Notes under the pieces: generated by a model
The model's database searches: none
What the model was told of the DNA's origin: nothing
Seen by the model: the letters and a program-made list of their open reading frames with translations, nothing else
In this document: positions 41,942 to 51,361 of the stretch, piece by piece
Layout: every line of letters starts with the position of its first letter
How positions within the stretch are numbered: the stretch's first letter is position 1
Assembly: GCF_017354945.1 (NCBI RefSeq)
Contig: NZ_CP071503.1
Coordinates: forward strand, 2,542,001 to 2,606,000
DNA length: 64,000 bases
Reading direction: 5' to 3'
Source of the DNA: Shewanella avicenniae
Lineage (GTDB): Bacteria; Pseudomonadota; Gammaproteobacteria; Enterobacterales; Shewanellaceae
Translations under genes and position numbers: made by a program

Positions 41942-44585
41942 TGTGTGCTCCCCCCAGAGTAACCACCGCCGCTGCGGCATCAGAAAATTCAGTTTCAAGA
42001 ATTGAGATCAGCTCGCCACGACAGCTACCACAACCGGTGCTGCAGCCAGTCAACTGCTGCACGCCTTCAATACGGCATTTGCCGGTAAAGCTGTGTGCCA
42101 CCGTGATTATCTGTTCACGGGTCACGCCTTTGCAGACGCACACCAGCGGACTGTCACCTGCGCGCACCAGCTGCTCCAACTTACCCAGCAGTTGCGCCGT
42201 GGCCACTTGCCCGATCAACTTTGCGACTGCGTCTTTATCTACCGCAACACGCAGAGGTGACAGCAAACGAATGGCGCTGATACGGCCATTAGCTAATTCA
42301 CAGTGGATATCCACTTGGCCAATCTGCCATTTAAGGCCATTGATGGTCTGTGGCAGGTATTGCTGTTGCAGCGCCACATGCTGGCAATGGCTGTCGCTCA
42401 ATACTTGAGTGAAGCGATAAAGCACTCTATCGATAGCGGAAACATCGCCCCATTCAATGCCTTGCCAAATGTCGTTGCGGCTAGTGATGGTGACCGGTTG
42501 ACCTTTAAATGCAGGCTGCTTAGACACAGGATCACGACGCGTATCCAGCAGTTGATTGACACTGAAGCTGCCGGTTTCGCGGCCAGTCCAGTGCATTGCC
42601 ATAAACAGTTGGTTGGCTTGTAAGGCATCATCCGCCATCAGTTGCAGCAGTAATTCGCCACCAACAGGGCTAGTTAAAGCAACCATTTGGCCTTCAACCA
42701 GTTGCAATGCGCTGATGGTGCTTGAATGGGCGTACACGCAAGGCTGTTGTTCGTGCGACACCAGTTGCGCCACGTGACCAGTGCGAGTGCGTGTATGCCA
42801 TTGGTCACGGCTACGGCCAGAGATCAGCAGCAGTTGCTCAGCGGTGTAGTGAGTGTCAACTAACGCAGGCGTAACGAAACGGGCGCGACCATCGGTAAAA
42901 GAAAACTCACCATAGCTATATACCCGTGGATTACGGTCAGCGCTCAGGGGCCATTGTTGTGGTTTCAGCGCGTCATAGTCGGCATCGCTGAGTTCGGCAA
43001 ACTTGGCCAAATCCAGCTGCTTATGCGGATAGGCCTGTTTCACTTTGGCCGACAAGGCAGCAAATTCGCGGAAGATATCGGCGGCGCTGGCATAGTCAAA
43101 ACCGGCGTAGCCCATTTTTTTAGCCACTTCAGCCACCATCCACCAATCGGCTTTCGCTTCACCTTTGCTGGTAATAAACGCGCGTTGACGGGTGATACGA
43201 CGTTCGCAGTTGGTGGTTGTGCCCGACTTTTCTGACCAACCTTGGGCTGGCAATAACAGATCAGCCATACGGGCTGTATCGGTATCACTGCTGATATCCG
43301 ATACCACCACAAACGGACAAGTCTCGAGCGCCTTTTGCACCAAGGTGCTGTCTGGCAATGAGGCTAACGGGTTGGTCGCCATAATCCATACCGCTTTGAT
43401 TTTGCCATCGGCCATCGCTTGGAACATATCCAGCGCACTAACCCCTGCGTGAGTAGCAATATTGTCACTGCCCCAAAAGTCAGCCACCAGCGCACGCTCA
43501 TCTTCGGCAAAGCCCAAGTGATTGGCGAGTTGCGTTGCTAAGCCACCCACTTCACGGCCGCCCATTGCATTCGGCTGTCCGGTCAACGAAAAGAATCCAC
43601 GTCCCGGTTTGCCAATATCGCCGTTGAGCAGATGACAGTTGATGATGGCGTTGGTGGTATCAGTGCCGTGAATAGATTGATTCACGCCCATGCAGCTGGC
43701 AGTCAGCACAGCTTTGTGGTCACGATACAGCGCCAGCAGTTGATCGAATTGCAGTTGGCTGATGCCACAGTACGCCAGTACGTCGCTGTCAGCGGCTAAC
43801 CAGTTGTCGAGATTGGTCAGTGCATTGGTTAAGCCGTCGGTATGCGCCTCAAGGTACGCTGGGTTGACAGCACTTGACTGATGCAACTTTTTAAACAGCA
43901 GTGAGAACAGCCATAAATCGCTGTCAGGGCTGATCGCTAAATGCAGATCCGCCTGACGGGCAGTGGCGGTGCGACGCGGGTCAATCACCACCAGCTTAGT
44001 GCCGTGCGATTCACGGGCACGCAAAATACGTTGGAACAGCACCGGGTGAGTCCAAGCGGTATTGGCGCCGACCAGCACCACCACATCGGCCAGTTCAAAG
44101 TCTTGATAGCAGCCAGGCACGACATCTTCACCAAAGGCGCGAATATGGGCGCTGACGGCAGACGACATACACAGGCGAGAATTGGTATCAACGTTGGCTG
44201 TGCCCCAAAAGCCCTTCGCCAGCTTGTTAGCGACGTAATAGTCTTCGGTGAGCAGTTGGCCTGAAAGATAAAACGCGACGGAGTCAGCGCCGTACTGCGC
44301 AATAGTGCTGGCAAACTTTTCGGCGACCAGATCAGTGGCGTCATCCCAACTGAGGGTTGCAGCCGCGTTGGCTAAACGTGGATAACGCAAGGCATGAGGT
44401 AATGGCAGGGTGTCGAGCAGGCGCTCGCCCTTCTGACATAGATGACCAAAGTTGGCTGGATGGTCGGCATCACCTTTCAAGGTACAGATCGACGGAGAAA
44501 CTGCTACGCCAGTTTGCGCTGCTGCTGACACGCTAATGCCACAGCCTACTCCACAATATGCACAGTTTGTTTGAATTTGCTTCAC
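41934..44585 (-). CDS. nasA: Assimilatory nitrate reductase, large (molybdopterin) subunit
   Basis: An 883-residue cytoplasmic molybdoenzyme reducing nitrate to nitrite. The N-terminal [4Fe-4S] ligands are CAYCGVGCG and HLCQKG; then come the Mo-bisMGD domains (SRLCMSSAV, GANTAWTHP, CMGVNQSIHG, GRGFFSLTGQPNAMGGREVGG). The C-terminus carries a BFD-like [2Fe-2S] domain (CVCKGVT, TGCSTGCGSC) typical of NasA/NasC enzymes. The GTG at 44585 gives the usual family N-terminus; a longer reading to 44645 lacks support. First gene of the cluster, with NarL/NarP-type sites upstream. Confidence 0.93.
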   Translation of the reverse strand: MKQIQTNCAYCGVGCGISVSAAAQTGVAVSPSICTLKGDADHPANFGHLCQKGERLLDTLPLPHALRYPRLANAAATLSWDDATDLVAEKFASTIAQYGADSVAFYLSGQLLTEDYYVANKLAKGFWGTANVDTNSRLCMSSAVSAHIRAFGEDVVPGCYQDFELADVVVLVGANTAWTHPVLFQRILRARESHGTKLVVIDPRRTATARQADLHLAISPDSDLWLFSLLFKKLHQSSAVNPAYLEAHTDGLTNALTNLDNWLAADSDVLAYCGISQLQFDQLLALYRDHKAVLTASCMGVNQSIHGTDTTNAIINCHLLNGDIGKPGRGFFSLTGQPNAMGGREVGGLATQLANHLGFAEDERALVADFWGSDNIATHAGVSALDMFQAMADGKIKAVWIMATNPLASLPDSTLVQKALETCPFVVVSDISSDTDTARMADLLLPAQGWSEKSGTTTNCERRITRQRAFITSKGEAKADWWMVAEVAKKMGYAGFDYASAADIFREFAALSAKVKQAYPHKQLDLAKFAELSDADYDALKPQQWPLSADRNPRVYSYGEFSFTDGRARFVTPALVDTHYTAEQLLLISGRSRDQWHTRTRTGHVAQLVSHEQQPCVYAHSSTISALQLVEGQMVALTSPVGGELLLQLMADDALQANQLFMAMHWTGRETGSFSVNQLLDTRRDPVSKQPAFKGQPVTITSRNDIWQGIEWGDVSAIDRVLYRFTQVLSDSHCQHVALQQQYLPQTINGLKWQIGQVDIHCELANGRISAIRLLSPLRVAVDKDAVAKLIGQVATAQLLGKLEQLVRAGDSPLVCVCKGVTREQIITVAHSFTGKCRIEGVQQLTGCSTGCGSCRGELISILETEFSDAAAAVVTLGGAHNA

Positions 44586-44766
44586 CGCGAGCCCCCCTAT
44601 CTTGATAGAAGGTTTATTGCAACGGTTAGGCCAATATTTAAACAACTTTGATTTAGAACAAGTTTTTCAAAAAAGGGCTATTTGTCAGTTTTAACTTTTG
44701 CGCAACACAAGTGCAAAAAAATACCCCCATGAACAAGTTTGGTGCAAAAACTCCTTATAAATCAAC

Positions 44767-44782
44767 TACCTATAAAGAGGTA
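44767..44782. promoter_or_regulatory. NarL/NarP-type 7-2-7 site (proximal to nasA)
   Basis: TACCTAT-AA-AGAGGTA is an inverted pair of TACYNMT-type heptamers with a 2-bp gap, the arrangement bound by NarL and NarP. It is about 180 bp before the nasA start codon. Confidence 0.75.
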
Positions 44783-44796
44783 TATAAGTAAATTAA

Positions 44797-44812
44797 TACC
44801 CCTAAAGAGGTA
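44797..44812. promoter_or_regulatory. NarL/NarP-type 7-2-7 site (distal to nasA)
   Basis: TACCCCT-AA-AGAGGTA has the same design as the site at 44767 and starts exactly 30 bp away, about three helical turns. Extra half-sites are GAGGTA at 44821 and TACCCCC at 44722. The gap 44586-44885 otherwise is AT-rich promoter sequence. Confidence 0.75.
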
Positions 44813-44885
44813 TGCCTTGCGAGGTATTAACACCGAAATTGCCTGCTGGCCGTTGCGGGTTCCCTTGAGGGAATATAACGACCAT

Positions 44886-46040
44886 TTAGGGTTGTCCATC
44901 TTTTAGCCAAGCTAATTTCGCGCTATACAAATTCTTGTTGCCGCTGTCCCCAGCATATTGAATTGCATCAGCCAGAGAGCGCTTTGCTGACGACAAATTA
45001 CCAAGAGCAAACTGACATTGTGCCAATAACAGATGTGCACGATGAAAATAGGGATATTCCTTCAGAAAACGCCTGAGTAAGCGCTTCGCTTCGCCGTACT
45101 GTCCTTCATTCATCGCGCTTAAGGCGCTCAAATATTGGGCGATGGGCTTCACCTCGATCACTGCATCCAGCCGCCGAGCCAACGCCTGCGCCTTGTGTTG
45201 ATCGTTTTCAGCGAGGGCGACGATGTGGTAGTTATTCAATATGTCGCTATCGTTTGGGTCTATCGCTAGGCCATATTCGTAAAACTGAATCGCAGTGGCG
45301 TTGTCTCCGGCTTGGCGATGCAGCACGCCAACCATATTAATTAACGGTGTATATTGAGGCGCGATCGCTAACCCTTTCATCGCTATCCAGTACGCCCGCT
45401 TTGGCTGCCCAGCTAACATCGCATCTGAGGCAAGATTGCGATAAAACATGGCCATGAAAGTGGCTTCATCAACGCTTTTCCCTCCGGCTATGACCAAGCT
45501 GTTGTCAGGGAAATAATCAATCGCGTTAATCCCTAGCGGTTTGCCATCAACCGCCTCACCGATCAGCAAAGCACGCACGTGAGAGGAATACATGGCAAGC
45601 GCATCATCAACATCCAATAAGATTGGCGCGGCGTTCACTTCAACGAAGCCAATGTTCACTTTTGCCGACTTAGCGAGTGCATACGTAAGCATGGCTAAGG
45701 TCATGCAGTTACCACGCTTTTTCTGCAATGCCTCTGCCGCGGTGAAGTTTTCGCCTTCGTAACTGTAGTTCTCCATCAACTGATGCAGATACAGCGTGAG
45801 CTGTTGATATTTCGGTAGCGGCTTAGCGGCGGGGGTTTGACTAAATGCGAAAAAACGCGCGGTGTCTGCCTCAGCAATACGGTAGAAAGTTTCAGGCTCT
45901 GGCACTGACGCGGCGCTGGTAACGTCGTTAAAAAGAAAGGAATTGCCCACGGGTGGGACAAGCTGAACGGACGTCGGCGTTTGAGTCGCACATCCAGCGA
46001 TTAACACCAACAGCGAAAAACATGCAATGTAACGCCCCAT
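44886..46040 (-). CDS. Lipoprotein with transglutaminase-like and TPR domains
   Basis: A 384-residue protein with a lipoprotein signal (FSLLVLIAGC, Cys17). Residues about 70-190 are a transglutaminase-like domain: nucleophile Cys in KRGNCMTLAML, His in SSHVRALLIG, Asp in NAIDYFPDNS. Three or more TPR units follow (GVLHRQAGDNATAIQFYEYGL, AHLLLAQCQFALGNLSSAKRSL). Probably in the outer membrane facing the periplasm; the function is not known. It reads in the same direction as nasA and stops 301 bp before it. Confidence 0.82.
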   Translation of the reverse strand: MGRYIACFSLLVLIAGCATQTPTSVQLVPPVGNSFLFNDVTSAASVPEPETFYRIAEADTARFFAFSQTPAAKPLPKYQQLTLYLHQLMENYSYEGENFTAAEALQKKRGNCMTLAMLTYALAKSAKVNIGFVEVNAAPILLDVDDALAMYSSHVRALLIGEAVDGKPLGINAIDYFPDNSLVIAGGKSVDEATFMAMFYRNLASDAMLAGQPKRAYWIAMKGLAIAPQYTPLINMVGVLHRQAGDNATAIQFYEYGLAIDPNDSDILNNYHIVALAENDQHKAQALARRLDAVIEVKPIAQYLSALSAMNEGQYGEAKRLLRRFLKEYPYFHRAHLLLAQCQFALGNLSSAKRSLADAIQYAGDSGNKNLYSAKLAWLKDGQP

Positions 46041-46115
46041 TTGACTGCCTACCTTTGCTCGAATTTACGATAGGTATGCTTTAGTTGTAACAGATTTTGA
46101 GAAAGTCAGGCATAA

Positions 46116-46140
46116 AAATGCCGGCATAAAGCCGGCATTT
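46116..46140 (-). terminator. Rho-independent terminator after cctA
   Basis: AAATGCCGGC/GCCGGCATTT is a perfect 10-bp stem with a 5-nt loop and TTTTTA following on the minus strand. Confidence 0.85.
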
Positions 46141-46158
46141 GACGCGTAAACGCTGAGA

Positions 46159-46515
46159 TTATTTACCCAGAATTTTCTCTGGAGTACGGCCGTCGTCGTG
46201 ACAAGCTTCACAAGTAGGACGTTGACCAACGTTCATATCGTGTGGTGCGTGGCAGTCAGCACATTTCAGCATGCCGTCGTGTGGCTTATGAACTGCGTCC
46301 ATTTCAGCCAGACCACCGTGACAACCAACGCATTGTTTGAATTCATGTTCGCCGTCAGCAGATGGTGAACCGTCTGCGTGGCAAGATTCACAACCGCCGT
46401 TCATTTCTACGTGGAACTCAGCCAGTTTTTTCTCTTCAGCGAAAGCGCCTGTTGACAACGCCATTGCTGCTAAACCTGCGCCAAACAGAGCGCTAAGAAT
46501 TTTTTTGCTCACCAT
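46159..46515 (-). CDS. cctA: Small tetraheme cytochrome c (STC)
   Basis: A 118-residue periplasmic cytochrome with a signal peptide ([18 protein letters not shown]) and four heme motifs: CESCH, CVGCH, CADCH and CEACH. The order and the segments [10 protein letters not shown] and [11 protein letters not shown] follow Shewanella CctA, which shuttles electrons from CymA to terminal reductases in anaerobic respiration. GGAGG precedes the ATG at 46515; a reading from 46590 adds an unlikely leader. It is next to htpX, as in Shewanella oneidensis. Confidence 0.93.
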   Translation of the reverse strand: MVSKKILSALFGAGLAAMALSTGAFAEEKKLAEFHVEMNGGCESCHADGSPSADGEHEFKQCVGCHGGLAEMDAVHKPHDGMLKCADCHAPHDMNVGQRPTCEACHDDGRTPEKILGK

Positions 46516-46531
46516 ATATCCTCCAGTAACA

Positions 46532-46624
46532 CAAACTGGCCGGAATTCTTTTGATCGCAATGATGCCAGTCCAGTTTGCTTTAATAGCACGACTTAAGAT
46601 TTACTGCCGTAATACGGCAAGTAA
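46532..46624. promoter_or_regulatory. Inverted repeats in the cctA upstream region
   Basis: Two dyads lie before cctA. CAAACTGG (46532-46539) pairs with CCAGTTTG (46571-46578), close to the ribosome-binding site. Further up is TTACTGCCGTA-A-TACGGCAAGTAA (46601-46624), a near-perfect palindrome. They could be an RNA leader structure and an operator respectively. I do not recognise the regulator. Confidence 0.5.
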
Positions 46625-46784
46625 CGAAACTAAATATCAGTCTGCGATACTTTAACAACTTATAAAAAACCAAAATGTGCGCTAAATCAACTTAATGTCT
46701 AATATGGAAATAGATTCACAAAAAATTTAGCTGATAAAACAGAGAGTAAAGATTAATTACAAGTTTTACTAATTTACAACAAAA

Positions 46785-46810
46785 AAGAAGGCTCTATGGC
46801 CTTCTTTTGC
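46785..46810 (-). terminator. Rho-independent terminator after htpX
   Basis: AAGAAGGC/GCCTTCTT stem with a six-base loop, followed on the minus strand by a TTTTTTG run; 24 bp past the htpX stop. Confidence 0.8.
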
Positions 46811-46833
46811 ATAAATCACGCGTTTATTTGCAC

Positions 46834-47700
46834 TTATCGAGCGTCGCGCAGCGCTTGAATACGTTTTTCTAATGGTGGATGACTCATCATCAGTTCCGCC
46901 ATAGAACGCTTACCATTGATACCAAACGCTGACATGTTGGCTGGCATCTCTCCGGTTTCTGGGCCATTACGAAGACGCTCAAGCGCAGCAATCATCTTAT
47001 TGCGCCCTGCTAACGTCGCCGCACCAGCATCGGCACGATACTCACGAATCCGTGAGAAATAGGCCACGATGATAGATGCCAGAATACCAAACAGAATTTC
47101 TAGCACGATAACCACGGCAAAGTAAGCCAAACCGCCTAAGCCTTCACCTTCCTCTTCATCGCTAGACAGGAAGTTGCTGATCAACCCTGCCACCACGCGC
47201 GCGGCAAAAATCACGAAGGTGTTCACCACGCCCTGGATCAGGGTCAAGGTCACCATGTCACCGTTGGCAACGTGGCTCATTTCGTGCGCCAATACCGCTT
47301 CAACTTCATCAGCGCTCATGCCATACATCAGGCCTGAACTCACCGCAACCAGTGAGTTATTTTTGCTCGGACCGGTTGCAAAGGCGTTCATTTCTGGCGA
47401 TTGGTAAATCGCCACTTCTGGCATTTTCACACCCGCTTGCTGCGCTTGACGGGCAACAGTTTCCAACAACCAGCGCTCAGTGTTGTCGCGCGGATGGGTG
47501 ATAACTTCTAAGCCCATTGATTTTTTGGCAATCCACTTTGACATCGCCAAGCTGATAAAGGCACCACCGAAACCAAAGATGGCCGCAAACACTAACAAAC
47601 CACTCATGGTTTGCGTATTCACGCCCAGTACTGACATCACGACCGATGCCACGACCAGTACCGCCAAGTTGGTTAACAGAAAAAGAATGACACGCTTCAT
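46834..47700 (-). CDS. htpX: Membrane-bound zinc protease HtpX
   Basis: A 288-residue M48B protease with two N-terminal membrane segments ([21 protein letters not shown] and [18 protein letters not shown] are each under 22 residues; key region residues 4-60), zinc motif HEMSH near residue 140, two further membrane segments and the tail [10 protein letters not shown]. It degrades misfolded membrane proteins with FtsH, usually under envelope stress control. AGGAG precedes the ATG. Confidence 0.95.
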   Translation of the reverse strand: MKRVILFLLTNLAVLVVASVVMSVLGVNTQTMSGLLVFAAIFGFGGAFISLAMSKWIAKKSMGLEVITHPRDNTERWLLETVARQAQQAGVKMPEVAIYQSPEMNAFATGPSKNNSLVAVSSGLMYGMSADEVEAVLAHEMSHVANGDMVTLTLIQGVVNTFVIFAARVVAGLISNFLSSDEEEGEGLGGLAYFAVVIVLEILFGILASIIVAYFSRIREYRADAGAATLAGRNKMIAALERLRNGPETGEMPANMSAFGINGKRSMAELMMSHPPLEKRIQALRDAR

Positions 47701-47953
47701 ATAGACTCCTGTGGAGAATATTCGCCACTAATTAGTACGCTCTACCAGACATAATATGTCCGTTTTTTGAGAATTCAAGCACCCAAATATTAAATAATGT
47801 TTAATTAGGGTTTCCCTTGTATTTGGGCGAAGTCTAGGGCGCTCAACTTAATCAAAGCTTAATGCTAAGTTGCTGAATAATCGCTGTAGATTGAGGTTCA
47901 ACCACGTCCTTTGTTAGTATGGTATTACCTTTGTACCAGCATAGAGAAACCCA

Positions 47954-48664
47954 ATGATCACAAACGCACTTTTACTGAGCAGTTCCCGTGCGGGCGATAG
48001 CCCTTATCTGCAACATGCGCTGCCGTTTATTAAGCCCATGACCAGCCATGCCAAGAAGTGGCTTTTCATTCCCTATGCGGGTGTCAGTAAGCCTTACGAG
48101 CAGTATTTGGAAACTGTGGTTCAGGGATTGTCTGAATTACGGCTGAATATCTCGTCTATCCATCAATATGGTGACCCTAAGCAAGCCATTCTAGATGCCG
48201 AAGGGATTTTAGTGGGTGGCGGCAACACCTTTCATTTGCTGCATGAGCTGTATCGTTATGATCTGGTGCACTTGATCCGTGAGCAAGTGATTGCGGGTAA
48301 ACCTTATATTGGTTGGAGTGCTGGTTCCAACATTGCAGGGAAAAGCATCCGCACCACCAATGATATGCCCATTATCGAACCGCCCTCTTTCAGCGCCATC
48401 GGGCTGCTGCCGTTCCAAATTAATCCGCATTACAGCAATGTCACCATTGCAGGCCATAACGGTGAAACACGGGCTCAGCGTATTTTGGAATTTACCTGTG
48501 TTGATCCGCTCACGCCTGTGCTGGGCATTCAAGAGGGCACCGCACTTAAACTGACGGGGAACAAATTGGAATTGCTAGGTGACTTGCCCGCCTATCTATT
48601 CAGCGGTCCAGAGCAAGAGTTGCCGGTTCCAGCGGGCAGCGATCTGTCGCATATGCTGGGCTAA
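47954..48664 (+). CDS. pepE: Alpha-aspartyl dipeptidase PepE
   Basis: A 236-residue S51 serine peptidase that cuts Asp-X dipeptides. The nucleophile elbow is [10 protein letters not shown] near residue 122, with [12 protein letters not shown] before it and the His region INPHYSN after it. Length matches E. coli PepE. It is a single-gene unit divergent from htpX with its own terminator. Confidence 0.92.
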   Translation: MITNALLLSSSRAGDSPYLQHALPFIKPMTSHAKKWLFIPYAGVSKPYEQYLETVVQGLSELRLNISSIHQYGDPKQAILDAEGILVGGGNTFHLLHELYRYDLVHLIREQVIAGKPYIGWSAGSNIAGKSIRTTNDMPIIEPPSFSAIGLLPFQINPHYSNVTIAGHNGETRAQRILEFTCVDPLTPVLGIQEGTALKLTGNKLELLGDLPAYLFSGPEQELPVPAGSDLSHMLG

Positions 48665-48719
48665 GGTATTGCGCCTACATTAACACCACACTTGGGGTGA
48701 AAATATGCCCCAAGACAAT

Positions 48720-48748
48720 CAAGCCGACGTAATGTCGGCTTGGTTTTC
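48720..48748 (+). terminator. Rho-independent terminator after pepE
   Basis: CAAGCCGAC-GTAAT-GTCGGCTTG followed by GTTTTC. It shares loop and inner stem with the terminator at 15654. Confidence 0.8.
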
Positions 48749-48756
48749 ATCAAGGC

Positions 48757-49446
48757 TTAGTAGCGCTTTTTGAGCAGCGGCGTTATATCTAAGTGCTGCG
48801 CGGCGGCAGCCGCCGAAAATTGTGCCAGATGCGGCACTTCGCCAAGCAACGGCGCCTGCATCATCTCTTTCAAACTGCTGAGATTTTCTTGATAGCGTTG
48901 CATCGGTTGCTCCACATTATTAGCAACCCAACCAGCCACTTCCAACCCATCTGCAATAATCGCATCACGGGTTAACAAGGCGTGATTTAATGCGCCTAAA
49001 CGCATGTTTACCACAATAATGACGGGAACTGCTAAGGCAGTTGCCACTTCAGATAGAAAACGATTGTCGCCCAAAGGTAAACGCCAACCACCCGCACCTT
49101 CCATCAAACAAAAATTGGCCATTGAAAACTGGGTAAAATCCAGCGATGCAACAATCGTTTCCGGGCTGATATCTACCCCAAGATCGGCAGCCGCAATGTG
49201 CGGTGCTATCGCAGGTTCAAAGCTGAACGGATTAATCGCTTGATAATCCAGTTGCAGACTCGATTCTGATTTAAGCAACAAGGCATCACTATTACGTAAG
49301 CCATCCTCTGTTTGATCGCACCCCGAAGCCACAGGCTTAAGCCCCAAGGTACGCATACCATAGCTGGTACGCGCTTTATGCAATAGCGCGGCAGTAATTG
49401 CTGTTTTGCCGCTGTCAGTATCTGTGCCTGTTACAAAGAAAATCAT
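48757..49446 (-). CDS. bioD: ATP-dependent dethiobiotin synthetase
   Basis: A 229-residue enzyme that closes the ureido ring of dethiobiotin. P-loop GTDTDSGKT is at residues 7-15, and EGAGGWRLPL is the family Gly-rich motif. Last gene of the bioBFCD operon, 39 bp after bioC. Confidence 0.94.
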   Translation of the reverse strand: MIFFVTGTDTDSGKTAITAALLHKARTSYGMRTLGLKPVASGCDQTEDGLRNSDALLLKSESSLQLDYQAINPFSFEPAIAPHIAAADLGVDISPETIVASLDFTQFSMANFCLMEGAGGWRLPLGDNRFLSEVATALAVPVIIVVNMRLGALNHALLTRDAIIADGLEVAGWVANNVEQPMQRYQENLSSLKEMMQAPLLGEVPHLAQFSAAAAAQHLDITPLLKKRY

Positions 49447-49485
49447 CGACTCACCTAGTTGTCACGCTGCAGCGCCTCTGTTCGG

Positions 49486-50232
49486 CTATTTGCGCGCAGT
49501 AATATATAAAACCTGATAACTCAGCGGCAAACCTTGTGGTTGGCGCATCAACTCGGCTTGCTGTTGCAACCGTGTCCAATGTCGCTTACCTCGCAGCCCG
49601 CTGGATTCGGTCACCGAAGACGCACCCACGCCTTTAATGGAATACAGCAAACTACGTAAATCGTTAAAAAAGCATTGATGCGTCTCGCAAGATACCGATA
49701 ACACCTGCCACGCTTGGCTGCCAAAGGCTTTTTGCCACGACTCAAGCTCGACAAAAGTGCGCCGTTGCAAGCCTAACTGGCGAAGCTCAAGCAGACTATC
49801 GGCAATCACAACCGCAACCGCCAGTTGCCCATTTGGACGTAACACACGATACGCCTCAGCGGCGACTTGCGCCAGATTGTCGCACCACTGCAATGCAAGA
49901 TTTGAAAAATAACAGTCCACAGACGCATCGAGTAGCGGCAGTTTTATCGCATCCCCAGCCAATGCGAGGTAATCGGTGTAGCTTTGACTAAGTTGCGCCA
50001 ACATTCCTTGCGCTATGTCAACCGCAACTACTTGATTAGGCTTAAGTTGGTAAAAGTCTGTTCCGGGTCCAGCCCCAACATCGAGCAGACGCCCAACGGG
50101 CGCCTGTAACATCTCCAGCAGTCGGCGCCGAGTTTGCCGTTGCACCACATCATGTTGCTGATATTGGCGGGCGGCCTGAGAAAATCGCTGCGCCACAAGC
50201 TCTGTGGCCGCCTGCGGTTTAGGCGTTGACAT
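49486..50232 (-). CDS. bioC: Malonyl-ACP O-methyltransferase
   Basis: A 248-residue SAM methyltransferase that primes pimelate synthesis. Motif I is LLDVGAGPGTDF, with FSNLALQWCDN further on, both typical of BioC. The ATG at 50232 has GAGGTG close upstream and overlaps the bioF end by 14 bp. Longer reading to 50292 lies inside bioF and is unlikely. Confidence 0.92.
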   Translation of the reverse strand: MSTPKPQAATELVAQRFSQAARQYQQHDVVQRQTRRRLLEMLQAPVGRLLDVGAGPGTDFYQLKPNQVVAVDIAQGMLAQLSQSYTDYLALAGDAIKLPLLDASVDCYFSNLALQWCDNLAQVAAEAYRVLRPNGQLAVAVVIADSLLELRQLGLQRRTFVELESWQKAFGSQAWQVLSVSCETHQCFFNDLRSLLYSIKGVGASSVTESSGLRGKRHWTRLQQQAELMRQPQGLPLSYQVLYITARK

Positions 50233-51361
50233 CAAGCACCTCAGTGATTGCAGCAACCAGTTGCTGGATGTGCTCGGCGGTATGAGAAGCACTCAAGGTA
50301 ATTCGCAAACGCGCACTGCCCTGTGGGACAGTCGGTGGACGAATGGCACCGATTAAAAAACCTTTGCAACTGAGTTGCTGAGCGATACGTAACACTCGCT
50401 CACAGTCCCCGACCACTAATGGCTGAATAGCAGTCGCCGATGGCATTAACGTCAAGCCAGCAGCCTCAGCTAACTGGCGGAACAGCGCAATATTTTGTTT
50501 AAGTCGTTGTTGCGGCGCGCCAGTTTGCGCAATGTGCAGTGCAGCCAGCGTTGCCGTACAGCAAGCAGGGGATAGCGCCGTGGAATAGATATATTCGCGG
50601 CTGTTGGCCACCAGAAAGTCGATCAGTTGCTGACTGCCAATTATCGCAGCGCCCTGACATCCGAGGGTTTTACCAAAGGTGACCACACGCGCAAACGGGA
50701 CGATTGGGACGTTGTCAGTCAGCAAAAAGCCATGAGCATCATCTACAATCAACGGGCAATTGTGTTCGGCGCATAATTGCTGCAACGTCAATAACGGCGC
50801 TTCATCGCCATCCATGCTAAACACAGATTCTGTTACCAGTGCTAACGGCACCGCGGACTCAAACATGCGAGCAGCGGCTGTAACGTCATTATGGGGGAAG
50901 CGTTTTAACTTCACTTGGGCATCTCGCAGCCCATCAATCATTGAGGCGTGAATGAGCTTATCCGCCAGCACAAGGTCTTGCGCAGCAAATAGGGTTTTTA
51001 ACAACGCCGTATTGGCAGCAAACCCCGAACTAAACAACAGTGAGGCTTCAGCATTGCAGGCCGTCGCTAAGGCTTGTTCCAATTGGTAATGGGCATCACT
51101 ATAGCCAGACACCAAAGGTGACGCCGTACTACCTGCACCATATTGCTGCGCGCCTTGATACAGTGCATCGGCCACCTCAGGCGCGAAACTGAGTCCGAGA
51201 TAATCATTACTGGCAAAATTAACTAACTCAGCTTGCGCCTGTGAGATCTTTGCCGGCTGGCCTGGTACCGCTGTGCGAAACTGACGTTGGCGCAATAAAC
51301 CTTGCTGCGCCAATGTTGCTTGTCGCTGCGAAATCCGAGTTAACAGATGGGTTGAATCCAA
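50219..51361 (-). CDS. bioF: 8-amino-7-oxononanoate synthase
   Basis: A 380-residue PLP enzyme joining pimeloyl-ACP and alanine. NFASNDYLGLS, DDAHGF and the PLP lysine in VVTFGKTLGCQGA are visible. It begins with TTG directly after the bioB TAA stop (51362-51364), so translation is coupled. Confidence 0.94.
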   Translation of the reverse strand: MDSTHLLTRISQRQATLAQQGLLRQRQFRTAVPGQPAKISQAQAELVNFASNDYLGLSFAPEVADALYQGAQQYGAGSTASPLVSGYSDAHYQLEQALATACNAEASLLFSSGFAANTALLKTLFAAQDLVLADKLIHASMIDGLRDAQVKLKRFPHNDVTAAARMFESAVPLALVTESVFSMDGDEAPLLTLQQLCAEHNCPLIVDDAHGFLLTDNVPIVPFARVVTFGKTLGCQGAAIIGSQQLIDFLVANSREYIYSTALSPACCTATLAALHIAQTGAPQQRLKQNIALFRQLAEAAGLTLMPSATAIQPLVVGDCERVLRIAQQLSCKGFLIGAIRPPTVPQGSARLRITLSASHTAEHIQQLVAAITEVLDVNA

